In this document: positions 45,100 through 56,562 of the stretch, one piece after another
Layout: each line of letters begins with the position of its first letter
Position numbering within the stretch: position 1 is the stretch's first letter
Source of the DNA: Mytilisepta virgata
Taxonomy: Eukaryota > Mollusca > Bivalvia > Mytilida > Mytilidae
Assembly (NCBI GenBank): GCA_028015205.1
Contig: CM051511.1
Coordinates: 2,666,001 to 2,730,000, forward strand
DNA: 64,000 nucleotides
Direction of reading: 5' to 3'
The notes under the pieces: generated by a model
Database searches by the model: none
What the model was told of the DNA's origin: nothing
The model's input: only the letters and a program-made list of their open reading frames with translations
Made by a program: the position numbers and the translations under genes

Positions 45100-47530
45100 A
45101 AGAGAGTGTAACTAAAGAAAATATTATGCATCCTATGTCTCCTAAATTTATTTGGGATGATGATTCAGTAAATCACTTTATAATGGCACTGGGCTCAACT
45201 GACAGTCCAAATCAATTTCAGGAATTCAACAATAAGATAACACAAAACTCGCAATCTTCATTTGATAACAGATGTACAGAGCTGGATAATATAATTCACT
45301 CAGCTGCATATCAGTCATTCGGGAAAATAAAAATAAAAGGTAAGAATGAAAAATTTATAAAACACATAAAAAATGGTTCAATATGGACTTAAAAAAGATG
45401 AAAAAAACCTGTTAAATTGTGGTATACTTATTTTCAAAATATCCGAAAGATCCATTTGTGAAAAATCATTTTTTAAACTAAACCGGGAGTATAACAAAGC
45501 CAAAAAACAAACATATCGTCAATACAAGCAAACTTTGCTGAATCAGATAGAGAATTTACACACTGATAATCCAAAACTATATTGGAACCTTATAAGTGAC
45601 TTAAGGGAATCCAAAAATTGTGATGAGAAAGGCTCTGCGATTGATTCATCTACATGGCTTTCACACTTCCAGAACTTTAATACTGTAAAAAATAGGTTTA
45701 AAACACGATTGGAACAATTACAACATCAGCTTGAGAAATTAGAGAAAACAAAATGTTTTAACGAGTTAGATATGCCCATAAAAGACACAGAAATGCTAAA
45801 CTTAAATTAAACAAAAGTCCTGGACTAGACAATATTACAAATAATATGCTAAAACATGGACATTCAGTTTTACTACCTAGTCTAAAAAACTTTTTAATAC
45901 ATGCCTTTCCTCTGGACTATACCCTAAATCATGGGCAGATGGTATTATCAAAACAATTCACAAATCAAATGATATTACAAATCCTAATAATTATAGGGGA
46001 ATCACAGTGACCAGTGCCATTGGAAAAGTGTTCAACAGTGTATTAAATAATAGGCTTGATATTTTTTTATTAAAAAATAATCTAATTCGTGACTGTCAAT
46101 TGTGATTTACTAAAAAAGCAAGAACTTCGGATAACATGTTTATTATCAAATGTATTTTTGACAAATATTGTAGTTCAAAGGATGGAAGGGTTTATGCCTG
46201 TTTTGTTGACTTTCAGAAAGCGTTTGACACAGTAATCCATACTGTTATAAAGATAAAATTACTATCTGCTGGAGTAGGTACTTCATTTTACATTATTATA
46301 AAACGCATGTATGAATCGAGTAACTCTTGTGTCAAGGTACAGTCCAGGGCAACAGATTTTTTCCCCAGTAAAGCTAGGAGTCAAACAAGGGGATAATTGA
46401 AGTCCTAACATATTCAAGTTATTTATAAATGACCTTCCGGACTACTAATTTTGGAATTTTATCCGAGTTGGGAAGATTTCCAATATATTATGATATAATT
46501 AAATACATGCTGAACTATTGGTACCACTTAGAAAACCTTGATTCAACATTCCTACTTCTCAAAGATGCCTACTTATCATAAAAAAACTTTTCTTATCCAA
46601 AAAACCATCTTGGTAAGGCAGTATTGACACAATTCTTGAAAAATTTCCAGAAATTAAACATATCTTCATCTTCTATGAATATAATAAATTTTAAAAAATA
46701 ATATGCAAAAAATATTAAAATCAAATTTTATAGATTTGTGGCATAGTGAACAGCCAGGTGTTAAACTTAGAACATATGTTACATTTAAATCAAACTTTGG
46801 TAGAAAAAAATATCTTTCTATTTTGGGCAGTTTTAGCACAGGAGAAATTTAACAAGGTTCAGAATTTCATCACATCACTTAAGAATTGAGACTGGGAGAT
46901 ATCAGGATACTCTCCTAAATGACAGAACATGTACCTATTGTGCCTCTGGAGATGTGGAGGGTGAATATCATTTTTTATTATGTTGTAATAAATTCAGTGA
47001 TGACAGTGATCACCTTTTTCAGGATATACTTAAAAGTTGTCCTAATTTTATAAATCTCAACTCAAAAAACAAATTAATATGGCTGATGATACAGAAAATA
47101 AGACCATCCTTATCGCTGTCAGTAGATTTATACTCGAGAATTAATAGTTTTGCTCTCCTGACTGCATCGGACACGAGGAGGGCAGTGTGATCATCATCCC
47201 TTGGTGTCTGATGCAGTATGGACACCTTCACTATTTTCAATCATGCAATATTATTATGACGGTTTTTAACTGTTTGATATGAATTTTGCTTGTTTCTCTA
47301 CACCAGGTACGAGGAAGTCTATAAGATCTTGAAAATATCATGTCCATAGACCTAGAGCCCCGTCCCTTGGTATCTGTTGCCGCCAAACAGTCAACACACC
47401 ATATTGCCGGCTGTCGGTGCGACAACTGGGGTGGGATCTGTGTTGGCGATTGCCATTGAAGGTGGTTCGGATTGCTATCATAAACGGCAGATGGGTGTGA
47501 TCAACCGGATTCATCAGTTGTAAATAAAAT
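45100..47530 (+). mobile_element. Degenerate LINE with reverse-transcriptase remnants
   Basis: Broken plus-strand frames carry, in order: a post-endonuclease linker (45126-45392 and 45373-45810, with REYNKAKKQTYRQYKQTLLN and NPKLYWNLISDLRESK); the reverse-transcriptase start NKSPGLDNITNNML (about 45810); RT core CFVDFQKAFDTVIH (46199-46240); and the Cys/His C-terminal module LRIETGRYQDTLL...RTCTYC...GEYHFLLCC (46880-46990), ending near 47190. The region after the RT core is largely deleted. There are many stops and frame changes. The 3' UTR probably reaches about 47530. No endonuclease domain is visible. Confidence 0.85.
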
Positions 47531-48079
47531 TAGGAAAGGAACATTTTCCACATCTCTGGAGTAGCCATTATAATCATTAAATTATACACCAAAGATTTAC
47601 ACTTGAAATACAAACTAGTATGTCAGGTGCTAATACATGTGAAGTAAATGTGTTTGTTCTTAAACCAAATGTGTGAAAAAAATCATTATTGATAAATGTA
47701 AATGACCCCCCCCCCCCTCTCTCGGGGACCTAATTTGGAAAATAAAATATCTTATCTTCTCTGAATATATCCTACCTAGTCATATACTTGATGGCTCAAA
47801 AAGTAGACCCAGTCCACCCGCACGTCCATATATACTGCTATATAGGGTGTACGCCCTTCCCGAGATAAATATACATGTTATCTGTCTGGTAGGTTCACCC
47901 TTTCTAAGTCTCACTCCTATAATAGGATGAATATCCATCATCATTTCATCACTTCAGCTTTTATCACAGTAAAGTCAAGATCATACATGTATTCAGTGTG
48001 AATATCTTCTCACTTCGTTTTGTATGTAGTCCATAGAGCTCTATACTTTCAATGTCCAAGAAGTTTTGTCTATTCAATT
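47531..48079. other. Non-coding stretch right of the LINE
   Basis: It holds a C-run at 47706-47718 and, at 47850-47872, CCCTTCCCGAGATAAATAT. That is an approximate reverse complement of 44281-44303, on the far side of the LINE. These could be the two ends of an older element into which the LINE was inserted. Confidence 0.35.
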
Positions 48080-48640
48080 TCAATATTTATTCGATCTTAT
48101 CATGTGAGGAATCCAGAATGAAATGTACCATGCATAAGCACTTCATTTTTGATTTTTCTAAAAATGTCCACAGTAATGTTAGGGGTTACATACGATTCAA
48201 GTCTGGGAAGTTGTTTCTGTCTTTCTAATTCCAATGACCGACATTCTAGTAGGAAATGTTTAGTATCTTCCTTACTTTGTTTGCACAGACGACAGATTTC
48301 GGATTCTTAATTTCTAGTAAATTTAGCTCTATCAGATTGCAAAATATATGTTCTTGAAATATGTTTGCTTTAATTTAGGCTTTTTTTTTAACTCTAATAC
48401 TGTATTAGGGACCATTTGGACCATATCTGATGGGCGTTGCCATACAATGCTGATATACTGCATTGCAGATTTCTCAGATTTTTCAGTTTCCCACCTATAT
48501 TTCCAGAATTGTTCATTAGCAAATTTAATAGTTGCTTTCCATTTGAGTTTTGGTGGCGCTAGAGATAGTAATTCTTGAGCAAGTACTGTTTTCAAGCGAC
48601 AAATAAAGGATGATGAACCTAACAAGATGGCGACCACAGG
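48080..48640 (-). mobile_element. LINE 3' remnant, minus strand
   Basis: Minus-strand frame 48637-48332 reads FANEQFWKYRWETEKSEKS and NTVLELKKKPKLKQTYFKNI. After a stop, another frame reads ICRLCKQSKEDTKHFLLECR followed by LELERQKQLP, the Cys/His module with spacing C-x2-C-x8-H-x4-C. It ends near 48080. This LINE subfamily looks different from the plus-strand remnants. Confidence 0.7.
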
Positions 48641-48952
48641 GCAGTAATGAAATTTGAGTGGTCGACTTCGTAAAATTATAATGATACTATTGGAATAACA
48701 TACTCAATTTCTGGATTCTGAACATGCTGGTCGATAAATGAAATGGATAATTAGACTTTACTGTTGAGATTTTTGTTGGAATGTTCTTTAATCTACAAGA
48801 TGAATTCATGAAGACCATTAGGTTGGTGAGTTGTGTTTATACGCATATATGCACATTAACATTGAACATTAACATTTAACATGTACGTACATTGACAATG
48901 AAGTCCTGAATCAATATAACTGACCCATTGAAGTCTTGATCTAAATACAAAT

Positions 48953-49864
48953 ATGCCATTGGGAGGAAAATCCAAATCCTTTTCCCAAACGACCCAAAGA
49001 GGTCGTTCACAGTCGGTTAAACGCCCAAGATTTGATGATTCAAATGCATCTGATATTTCTGACTTCTCGGAAAAAATCTCTAAAGGTGAAACTTCATTAA
49101 AATATCTCATCAATGAGATGATGAAACACGAATTTATTAGGAATGAACTTATTTCTACATTTCATACTGAGGTGATTGACCAATTACATTAATTCTTGAA
49201 GAACGTATTGGTGAAATGGAGCAATACTCCAGACGCACATGTCTAAAATTTTGTGGTGTTCCAGAATTTATTGATAATGAAAAAGAAAACACTGATCAAC
49301 TTGTTTTAGATATAATAGATATCCTGGAGAATTCTGAAACTAAGCTTACTCTTCATCATATTGGTGATACTCATCGATTAGGTAAAAAACAAAATGGTGT
49401 TACTCGAAACATTATTGTACGTTTCATCACATACAGATATCGAGCACTAGTCTAAAGACAGAAATGACGTAAATCCAGCTAAGGTGTATGTAAATGAAGC
49501 TCTGACCACAAAACGTACCAATCTCTTCAATAAGACAAGAGAATTGTACAAAGACAAGCAAATTAAATATTGCTGGACTTATGACGGAAGAATTTTTGTC
49601 AGAACGATTAATGATGACAAGTCAGTTTTAATTCGATCTGAGTTTGACCTCACGCAGTTCCTAAACATCAGGATAAAGCAGTCATCCGATGGTAATCCAT
49701 CGATTATTCCAGCAACACCACTTCATAACAGCATTACTAGTAACGGTAGCCTAAACGTAAGCGCCCCTACCTTCAAACCTATGTATAGTGACATATTGAC
49801 CTCAACTCCGACAGCGACAGGTGCTACAGGACCATCAACGAGTAGCTGGAGCAAGTCTGACTAA
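48953..49864 (+). pseudogene. LINE ORF1 (RNA-binding chaperone type), frameshifted
   Basis: The ATG at 48953 starts MPLGGKSKSF and a basic N-terminus. A frameshift near 49190 leads to ILEERIGEMEQYSRRTCLKF and CGVPEFIDNEKENTDQLVLD. A second shift near 49455 leads to KVYVNEALTTKRTNLFNKTR and YCWTYDGRIFVRT. The motifs YSRR, GVPE, HRLG and the YVNEALT/DGRI end match L1-type ORF1 proteins (RRM-like plus C-terminal domain). The last part is a T/S/P-rich tail ending at 49864. Confidence 0.85.
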
Positions 49865-50085
49865 ATATATATGTAATGTGATTAAATACATGATCTATCA
49901 AGCCTCAGGTCTGAGTGTGTAACTAGTTTATGCATTTATATAGTCTACCTATACCTTATATTGATAATTTTCATAACCCTGAACCATTTTGTAAAGACAG
50001 ACAGGCCAATGCTGGCGGTGGAATTCTCATATATGTCAATTTTGTAGAGACAGACAGGCCAATGCTGGCGGTGGAATTCTGAGGA

Positions 50086-50161
50086 AAGACTTCCTTTTGG
50101 CACCCCTTGGTTGACGGAATAAGCATAGACATACGTGCAAGGGGTGCCAAAAGGAAGTCTT
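50086..50161. repeat. 24-bp perfect inverted repeat inside a local duplication
   Basis: Arms AAGACTTCCTTTTGGCACCC onward (50086-50109) and their exact reverse complement (50138-50161) surround a 28-nt loop. Just upstream, about 40 bp including ACAGACAGGCCAATGCTGGC occur twice (near 49990 and 50045). Together these insert about 125 bp of foreign or rearranged DNA into the LINE endonuclease. Confidence 0.85.
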
Positions 50162-52514
50162 GCCAATTCTGATATATGTCCGTGAAAACCTTTTTGCTAA
50201 ACGTCGCCTAGATTTAGAAATTCAAGATATTGAATGTATTTTTGTCGAAATTTCAAATAATGCCAAAAAATTCTTAGTAGTTTGTATATATATCGACCAC
50301 CTAATTCTACAGTCTCGTCATGGGATCATATTGATAGTCTGTTTGATAACTGTGTTGATACTGGTTTAGACTGTATTTTCTTAGGTGATCTGAACCTTGA
50401 TCTCAACGCTGTAAATAACAATCATAAGTTCTTACGGTCTGGTGAACAGTTCGGATTAAAAAATGTTATTCACGAACGTACACGTATCACTCCGAATTCC
50501 GCCACCCTCATCGACCAAATTCTTATAAATAATATGAGTATATATAGAGATAGCTATGTTATGTCAAACTTTTGTAGTGATCACTGTCATTCTGTTCTTG
50601 AAATTAATTTCAACAATTATAGATTGAAGTGTTATACTTATGAAAGTGCTAATTATGAAGATAATTCTAATCACTTGCAAGATATTGACTGGGACTCTAG
50701 ACTTGGGAATAGCATTGATGTTGATCTTTTGAATGTGAATATTAGTGGGGAAATTCACTGTGCGATGATTTTTTTTTTCGTTCCTGAAAAAAACTATTAA
50801 AATTAGACCGAAGGACAAACCCTGGATAAACAATAATATTAAATGTAAAATTAGGAAAAGAAATCGGGTAGATAAAAAGGCTAAAAATCGTTATCTTGCA
50901 AGTGACTGCGGCACATTTCGCCAGCCCCGTAATGAAGTTATTGATATGATGCGTGAGGCAAAAAGGAATTATATTGTTAATCTTCAGAACTCTTTGATTG
51001 ATAAATCAATACCACCAGGTAAATGGTGGAGGATTGACAAAAGTGTGACACGATTTAAAAATAAGTGTAATACAAATAATCCAATTATTAATGGTGAATT
51101 ATTTTTTCATCCTATTGATAAAGCAAATGCTATAAATAACTTCTTTACAACTATTTCAACTATTGATGATGTACCTGCATGATCTTCCAAATGTACAACC
51201 TCTTGCACCCGGCAATTTGTCAGATATTGAGATCACGGAACAAGAAGTCAGTGATCAGTTTCAAATTTTAAATTGTAACAAACCTCCCGGACCTGATAAT
51301 CTTCCACCGAAATTCTTGAAAGCTATTTTCCATTCACTAGTCAAACCACTAACTATAATGTTCAATAAAAGTGTACCTTACGGTCTAGTGCCTAGTGACT
51401 GGAAACTAGCCAATGTATCTGCAGTGTATAAAGGTAAAGGAGGTAATGATAATGTGACAAATTATAGACCAATTTCCGTCACAAATTGTTTTTGCAAGAT
51501 ATTGGAAAAAATAATATTTAAGCATCTTCACAATTACCTTCTTCAAAACCAGATCCTTTTGGATCACCAGTCAGGTTTCAGATATAAAGATTCTACTGTT
51601 AACCAATTACTTATATTGTATGATACGATTATGAAAAATCTTGACATTGGTAAAGACGTTAGATTTATATTTTGTGATATATCAAAAGCATTTGACCATG
51701 TTTGGCATCATGGATTGTTATATAAATTAAGGAAATATGTAATAAATGGTAATTTGCTTAGTTGGTTCCGTAGTTATTTAACTGATCGTAAACAGCGGGT
51801 AAGTATGGATGGCTACTTTTCTGCGTGGCATTGTATTAATGCTGGTGTCCCCCAGGGCTCCATTCTTGGACCTTATTTATTTATCCTCTTCATCAATGAT
51901 ATTGTTGATGATGTTTCAAACAAAATTAAGTTATTTGCTGATGATACATCCCTCTTTTGTGTTGTTGATGATCATAATGAGGCTGTCGAGTCTCTCAATT
52001 CCGACCTCGAATCCATTCACACTTGGACATCTGATTGGGGGGTTACATTTAATGCATCAAAGACAAAGTCGAAAAAAATGCTAATACACTACCTTTGTTT
52101 ATGAACAATGTTCAGTTAGAAAATACAAGTAATCATAAACATCTTGGACTTAACCTCAGTTCTGATGGTACTTGGAAATATCATATAAACGATATATATT
52201 CTAAGGCTTGCCCTCGTTTAAACGTTTTGCGAATGTTAAAGCATAACCTTGATCGAAATTCGTTAGAAAAATTGTATTTTGGATTCATTCGTCCTATTTT
52301 AGAATATGGAAATGTGATATGGGATAATTGTATTCTAGAGCAATCTGACCTTATTGAATCTGTGCAGTATGAAGCTGCGAGAATTGTGACGGGAATGAGA
52401 AAGGGGACATTTAAGAGTAAATTATATACAGAACTTGGATGGGATTCACTGAAAAGTCGGCGAAAGAAGCAGAAACTTCTTCTTACTTTCAAAGCTTTAC
52501 ATGGAGACCTTCCA

Positions 52515-52796
52515 GGGGCGTTTCCAGGATATTTGAAAGGGGGGCGTATGATAAAACTGTCGACGAGCGGAGCGAGGCGAAAAATTTTTTGGACCTTGTT
52601 TTTGCTAAAAAATATAAAATAATTGTGAAATGCACTAATGTAACGGTTCCTGACTTGGAGCATGTATATTTTAGAGTATGTGTTTAATTAATGAATATGA
52701 TAAATTGCCATATTCAATACAATATAAGCAGATTACGATAGTTTTTTTTGGGGGGGGGGGCGTACGCCCATTACGCCCTCACCTGGACTCGCCCCT
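52515..52796. mobile_element. hAT-like MITE inserted in the LINE ORF2
   Basis: The ends are GGGGCGTTTCCAGG on the left and GGGGCGAGTCCAGG read inward on the right. An 8-bp duplication with one mismatch (ACCTTCCA at 52507-52514, CCCTTCCA at 52797-52804) flanks it. Removal restores the LINE frame at GDLPSYF. The interior has a GAGCGGAGCGAGGCG stretch and a G-run at 52750-52760. It is non-coding and 282 bp long. Confidence 0.8.
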
Positions 52797-53960
52797 CCCT
52801 TCCAAGTTATTTTTGTGAACACCTGATAGAAAATATTAATTCTGAGATAAATTATGATATTCGTAACTTCCGATTTTTCAAGCCTCCTCGTTGTCGTACC
52901 CAGTCATATAAAAAAAAGTTTCTTTCCTTGTGTCATGGAACTTTGGAATCAGTTAGATACGTGCGTCCAATCCATTCCAACTCTTAGCCAGTTTAAGAGA
53001 AATATTAATAAGGATATCGTGACCCCCCCCCCCCCTTTATTCCTACGGGTCTCGTTGGTTAAATATTAAACTCTGCCAGCTTCGCAATGAAGTGAGTAAT
53101 CTTAACCATCATCTGTTCTTGTCTCATTTGTCTGCCAACTTGCAATGTGCCTGTGGTGATGCTGTTGAAGACAATTTTCACTTTTTCTTTGTATGTCCAT
53201 TATTTATTAGACAGCGTCATGAATTATTCTATAATATTAGAAATTATATTGATATTATTGATGTTGATATTTTGCTTAAAGGGTCACCAGATTTGTCTTT
53301 AGATGAAAAAAATGTAATTACTGTAGCTGTACAACGATATATAGATTCGTCTAACTCTGAATTATTTCTTTTTATTATTAGCAATGGCATAATTAAGGCA
53401 TTCATTTTCTCTTTCTTCTTTTAAACTCAATTCCTTTCTTCCAATTTCTTTTTTATTTTAAACTTTTTATTTATTCAATTACTTGATTCATAATCTCCGA
53501 CTTGGTCACTTCTTTTGTTTCTTAAGTGTGAATATAAATCAGTATGTTTATCTTATCATATTAAACCCACTAAAGTATCTGTATAACTGTTAATGTATTT
53601 ATTTTATTTTCTCTTTCTCTCAGAATTGTAAATTGTTTATATAGGATGGACTTCCCAAATCTTCATGGTTACCTTACCAGTAGAATATACTTATGATTTG
53701 ATGTTTTCATTTCAGTCCAATAGTATTTAATTTTGTTATCTTTTTGCAATGTATTTTACCTATATATTTTATCTACACTAATTAATTACTTATAAAATTG
53801 TAATTGCTGAATTGTTTTGTAGATTTTTATATTATATTATACGTTGTACATTGTTTATCCATCTTGTTTCGTGGAGAGGACTTGTATAGGCCTAGCCTGT
53901 TGTCCAATACCATTTGATATATATTTATCAATAAAATATTTTGAAATGAAAAACAAATAA

Positions 53961-54941
53961 AGGAGTTAGTATCTGGTTTTGACATATATAACTGTCTTTT
54001 TGTGATCCTGTATTAAATACTAGAGCTGGCTAGTGATTGTGCCATTGAAGAATGTGAACAGCCCTTAGTTCAATGCCGAGCGTAATATAAGTCGCTGCCT
54101 TCGCTGTTCTTGTGGGCAATTCCTGTATTTGTCAACGAATTTGTAGTTGAGGCCGTTCCAATTTCATGACATCAATGTTTGTATAATTTATAATAGCTAT
54201 TCCATGCAGGCTTCTATATGTAGGGTATATATGTGTCTGCCAAAGTTTTGCAGATACAATTAGTGAAATTCCTTTTTGAGCATGCAGGCCAGATCCTATC
54301 ATTGCGTAGATAGTGCGTACGTCTTGCTATTTTCAATCTATCCTCGATAAATGTTGTGTGATTTAATTAATATTTTTGTGTCCACTTGATATTTAAAAAT
54401 TAGATAGTTAGAGGAATGAATAAATTAATTATCCTCGCAAACAATTTTCTCAAAGCTGATAATTATTATTATTATTAATCAACAGCAGATTGAGGTAATT
54501 AAAATCAATTAATTAAATGGCCAGGAACAATAGACGCAAACATCAAAAGCAATCATCACCATATATCTATTGTTTTTTTTAACATTTTTGGTTCGTTTTT
54601 ATATTTTAAAACATTATCATATTTGTATGGCTTCTTTTGCTAAAAAAATGTTCGAAATATCCTAGGTAACACAATATACACTTCATAACCAAAAACAAAA
54701 ATTGGCCGAAACGTCCTTGTCCGAAAACTATCCAAAAATGACATCATACTCCTTCGTGAAACATACATGTATATATGAACATATATGCTAAGTTTCAAAT
54801 TTTGGGGAAAAAGTTGTAAGAGGAGTTAATTAAACAAAAAAGGTACCCCTTCTATGCAATTCTTTCACAACAAAAGTTCCAAACATGGAAAATCGTCAAA
54901 GGTCAAAATGACGTCATATTCCTTTTTATTTATTCTTTTTT
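53961..54941. other. AT-rich intergenic region, nothing recognised
   Basis: An ATT microsatellite lies at about 54464-54477. No gene or RNA is supported. Confidence 0.35.
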
Positions 54942-56562
54942 AGCTCACCTGGCCTAAAAGGCCATGTGAGCTTTTGCCATCACTTTTCGTCCGTCGTCCG
55001 TCGTCCGTCCGTCCGTCCGTCCGTCCGTCCGTCGTAAACTTTTCATTCAAACATCTTCTCCTCAGAAACCATTTGGCCAATTCCAACCAAACTTTGCATG
55101 AGTGGTGTATGCAAGGTCCCCAACAAAGATTCCTCATTTAGTTCTGATTGGTCAAGAAACATGGCCACCAGAGGCAATTCTTGTTTCTGATTGGCTGATT
55201 TTCAAAAATCTTCTCCTCTGAAACGGCTAGGCAGATTGGATCGAGGCTTCATAGGAATGATATATGACATGTCCTCCACAAACGATCCTCATTTTATATT
55301 GATCCGATGAAAAACATGGCCACTGTTGCTAAAAATAGAACATAGGCGTAAATTGCTGTTTTTTGCTAATAACTCAAAAACCGTTACAGATATCGAAAAT
55401 CTGACATGGGGTAAAATTGATCAGCATGACAAGATCTACCTACCCTGAAATTTTGAAGGAAATTCCAAAACCCATTTAGGAGTTATTGCCCTTTTTTCGT
55501 CAAATTTTCAAAATTTTAACATTTTTTGTCATTTATCTCCAAAACTATTTGAGATAGAAGTGAAATGTAAAATTTGAAAAATGTTTGCCATGTTGAGATC
55601 CACCTACCCTGAAATTTTTAAGGAAATCCCAAAACCCATTTAGAAGTTGTTGCCCTTTTTTTGTCAAATTTTCAAAATTTTTTCATTCAAAAATCTTCTC
55701 CTCTGAAACCGCTGGGCCGATTGGTTTGAAACTTAATAGGAATGATCTATGACATGTCCTCTACAAACGATCCTCAATTTATTTTGATCTGACGTAAAAT
55801 ATGGCTGTCGTAGCTAAAAATAGAATATAGGGGTGAATGTGTTGTTTTTGGCTTATAACTTAAAAACCGTTACAGATATCAAAAATCTGACATCGGGTAA
55901 AATTGATCAGCATGACAAGATCTACCTAACCTGAAATTTTGAAAGAAATGCTAAAACCCATTTAGGAGTTATTGCCCTTTTTTCATCAAATTTTGAAAAT
56001 TTAACATTTTTCGTCATTTATCCCATAAACTATTTGAGATAGAAGTGATATGTAAATTTGAAAAATGTTTGCCATGTTGAGATCTACATACCCTGAAATT
56101 TTAAAGGAAATCCCAAAACCCATTTAGGAGTTATTGTCCTTTTTTTGTCAAATTTTCAAAATTTTAACATTTTTGCATTTATCTCCAAAAGTATTTGAGA
56201 TAGAAGTGAAATGTAAATTGAAAAATGTTTGCCATGTTGAGATCTACCTACCCTGAAATTTTGAAGAGAATCCCAAATTCTATTTTGGAGTTATTGGTTT
56301 GTGTAATTTGAGGTCGGGTTCTGTTACATTTATTTAAGGTTCACCCTTATTCCTGGTCAATTTTATCAACTTCCTGCCAGGACTACCACCATCAGGGAAC
56401 ATACATGTATTTTAACATTAAACCTTGTGAAAAATAAATCTTCAACAAATTTTCCCTGAACAATTGAACCAATTGCAAAAAACTTGGTCAAATAGTTGAT
56501 TAATTGTCCAATGAAAACCAGACTCCAGGTGAGCGATACAGGCTCTGGTGAGCCTCTTGTTT
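54942..56562. repeat. Hairpin-headed AGCTCACCTGG repeat with ~480-bp internal duplication
   Basis: The left end is an imperfect palindrome, AGCTCACCTGGCC / GGCCATGTGAGCT (54942-54954, 54960-54972), followed by a GTCC microsatellite (about 54988-55032). The right end (56527-56562) is the inverted form: CCAGGTGAGCGATACAGGCT then CTGGTGAGCC. Internally a unit of about 480 bp starting near 55205 (AAAATCTTCTCCTCTGAAAC) is repeated at about 55686, and parts recur to 56290. Similar ends occur at 23555-23585 and 63503. It is non-coding. Confidence 0.75.

Larger units (their letters stand above)
49950..53424 (+). pseudogene. LINE ORF2 (endonuclease and reverse transcriptase), broken
   Basis: The endonuclease begins late (DRQANAGGGI then YVRENLFAKRRLDLE) and shows CIFLGDLNLDL, ATLIDQILIN and SDHC (the conserved SDH) at 50282-50610. 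The linker REAKRNYIVNLQNSLIDKSI is near 50960. The RT (51163-52104) has NKPPGPDNLPP, VTNYRPISVTNCFCKILEK, HQSGFRYKDST, DISKAFDHVWHHGLL, AGVPQGSILGPYLFILFIND and FADD, the catalytic box. A frame change leads into 52095-52510 (NHKHLGLNLS, RPILEYGNVIWD). A MITE splits GDLP/SYF at 52515. The Cys/His module CACGDAVEDNFHFFFVC is at 53140-53200. It is dead because of frameshifts and insertions. Confidence 0.9.
48950..53960 (+). mobile_element. Nearly full-length dead LINE (Jockey/CR1-like) with two ORFs
   Basis: It consists of an ORF1 with an L1-type RNA-binding region, an ORF2 with AP-endonuclease, reverse transcriptase and a C-terminal Cys/His module, and a 3' tail ending about 53935-53960 (AATAAAATATTTTGAAATG). 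It is inactivated by several frameshifts, a deletion of the endonuclease start, a local inverted-repeat rearrangement (49985-50165) and a hAT-like insertion (52515-52796). Confidence 0.88.

Noticed and set aside
49945..50166. Minus-strand 73-codon frame
   Set aside because: It covers the inverted repeat and local duplication within the LINE and owes its openness to those.
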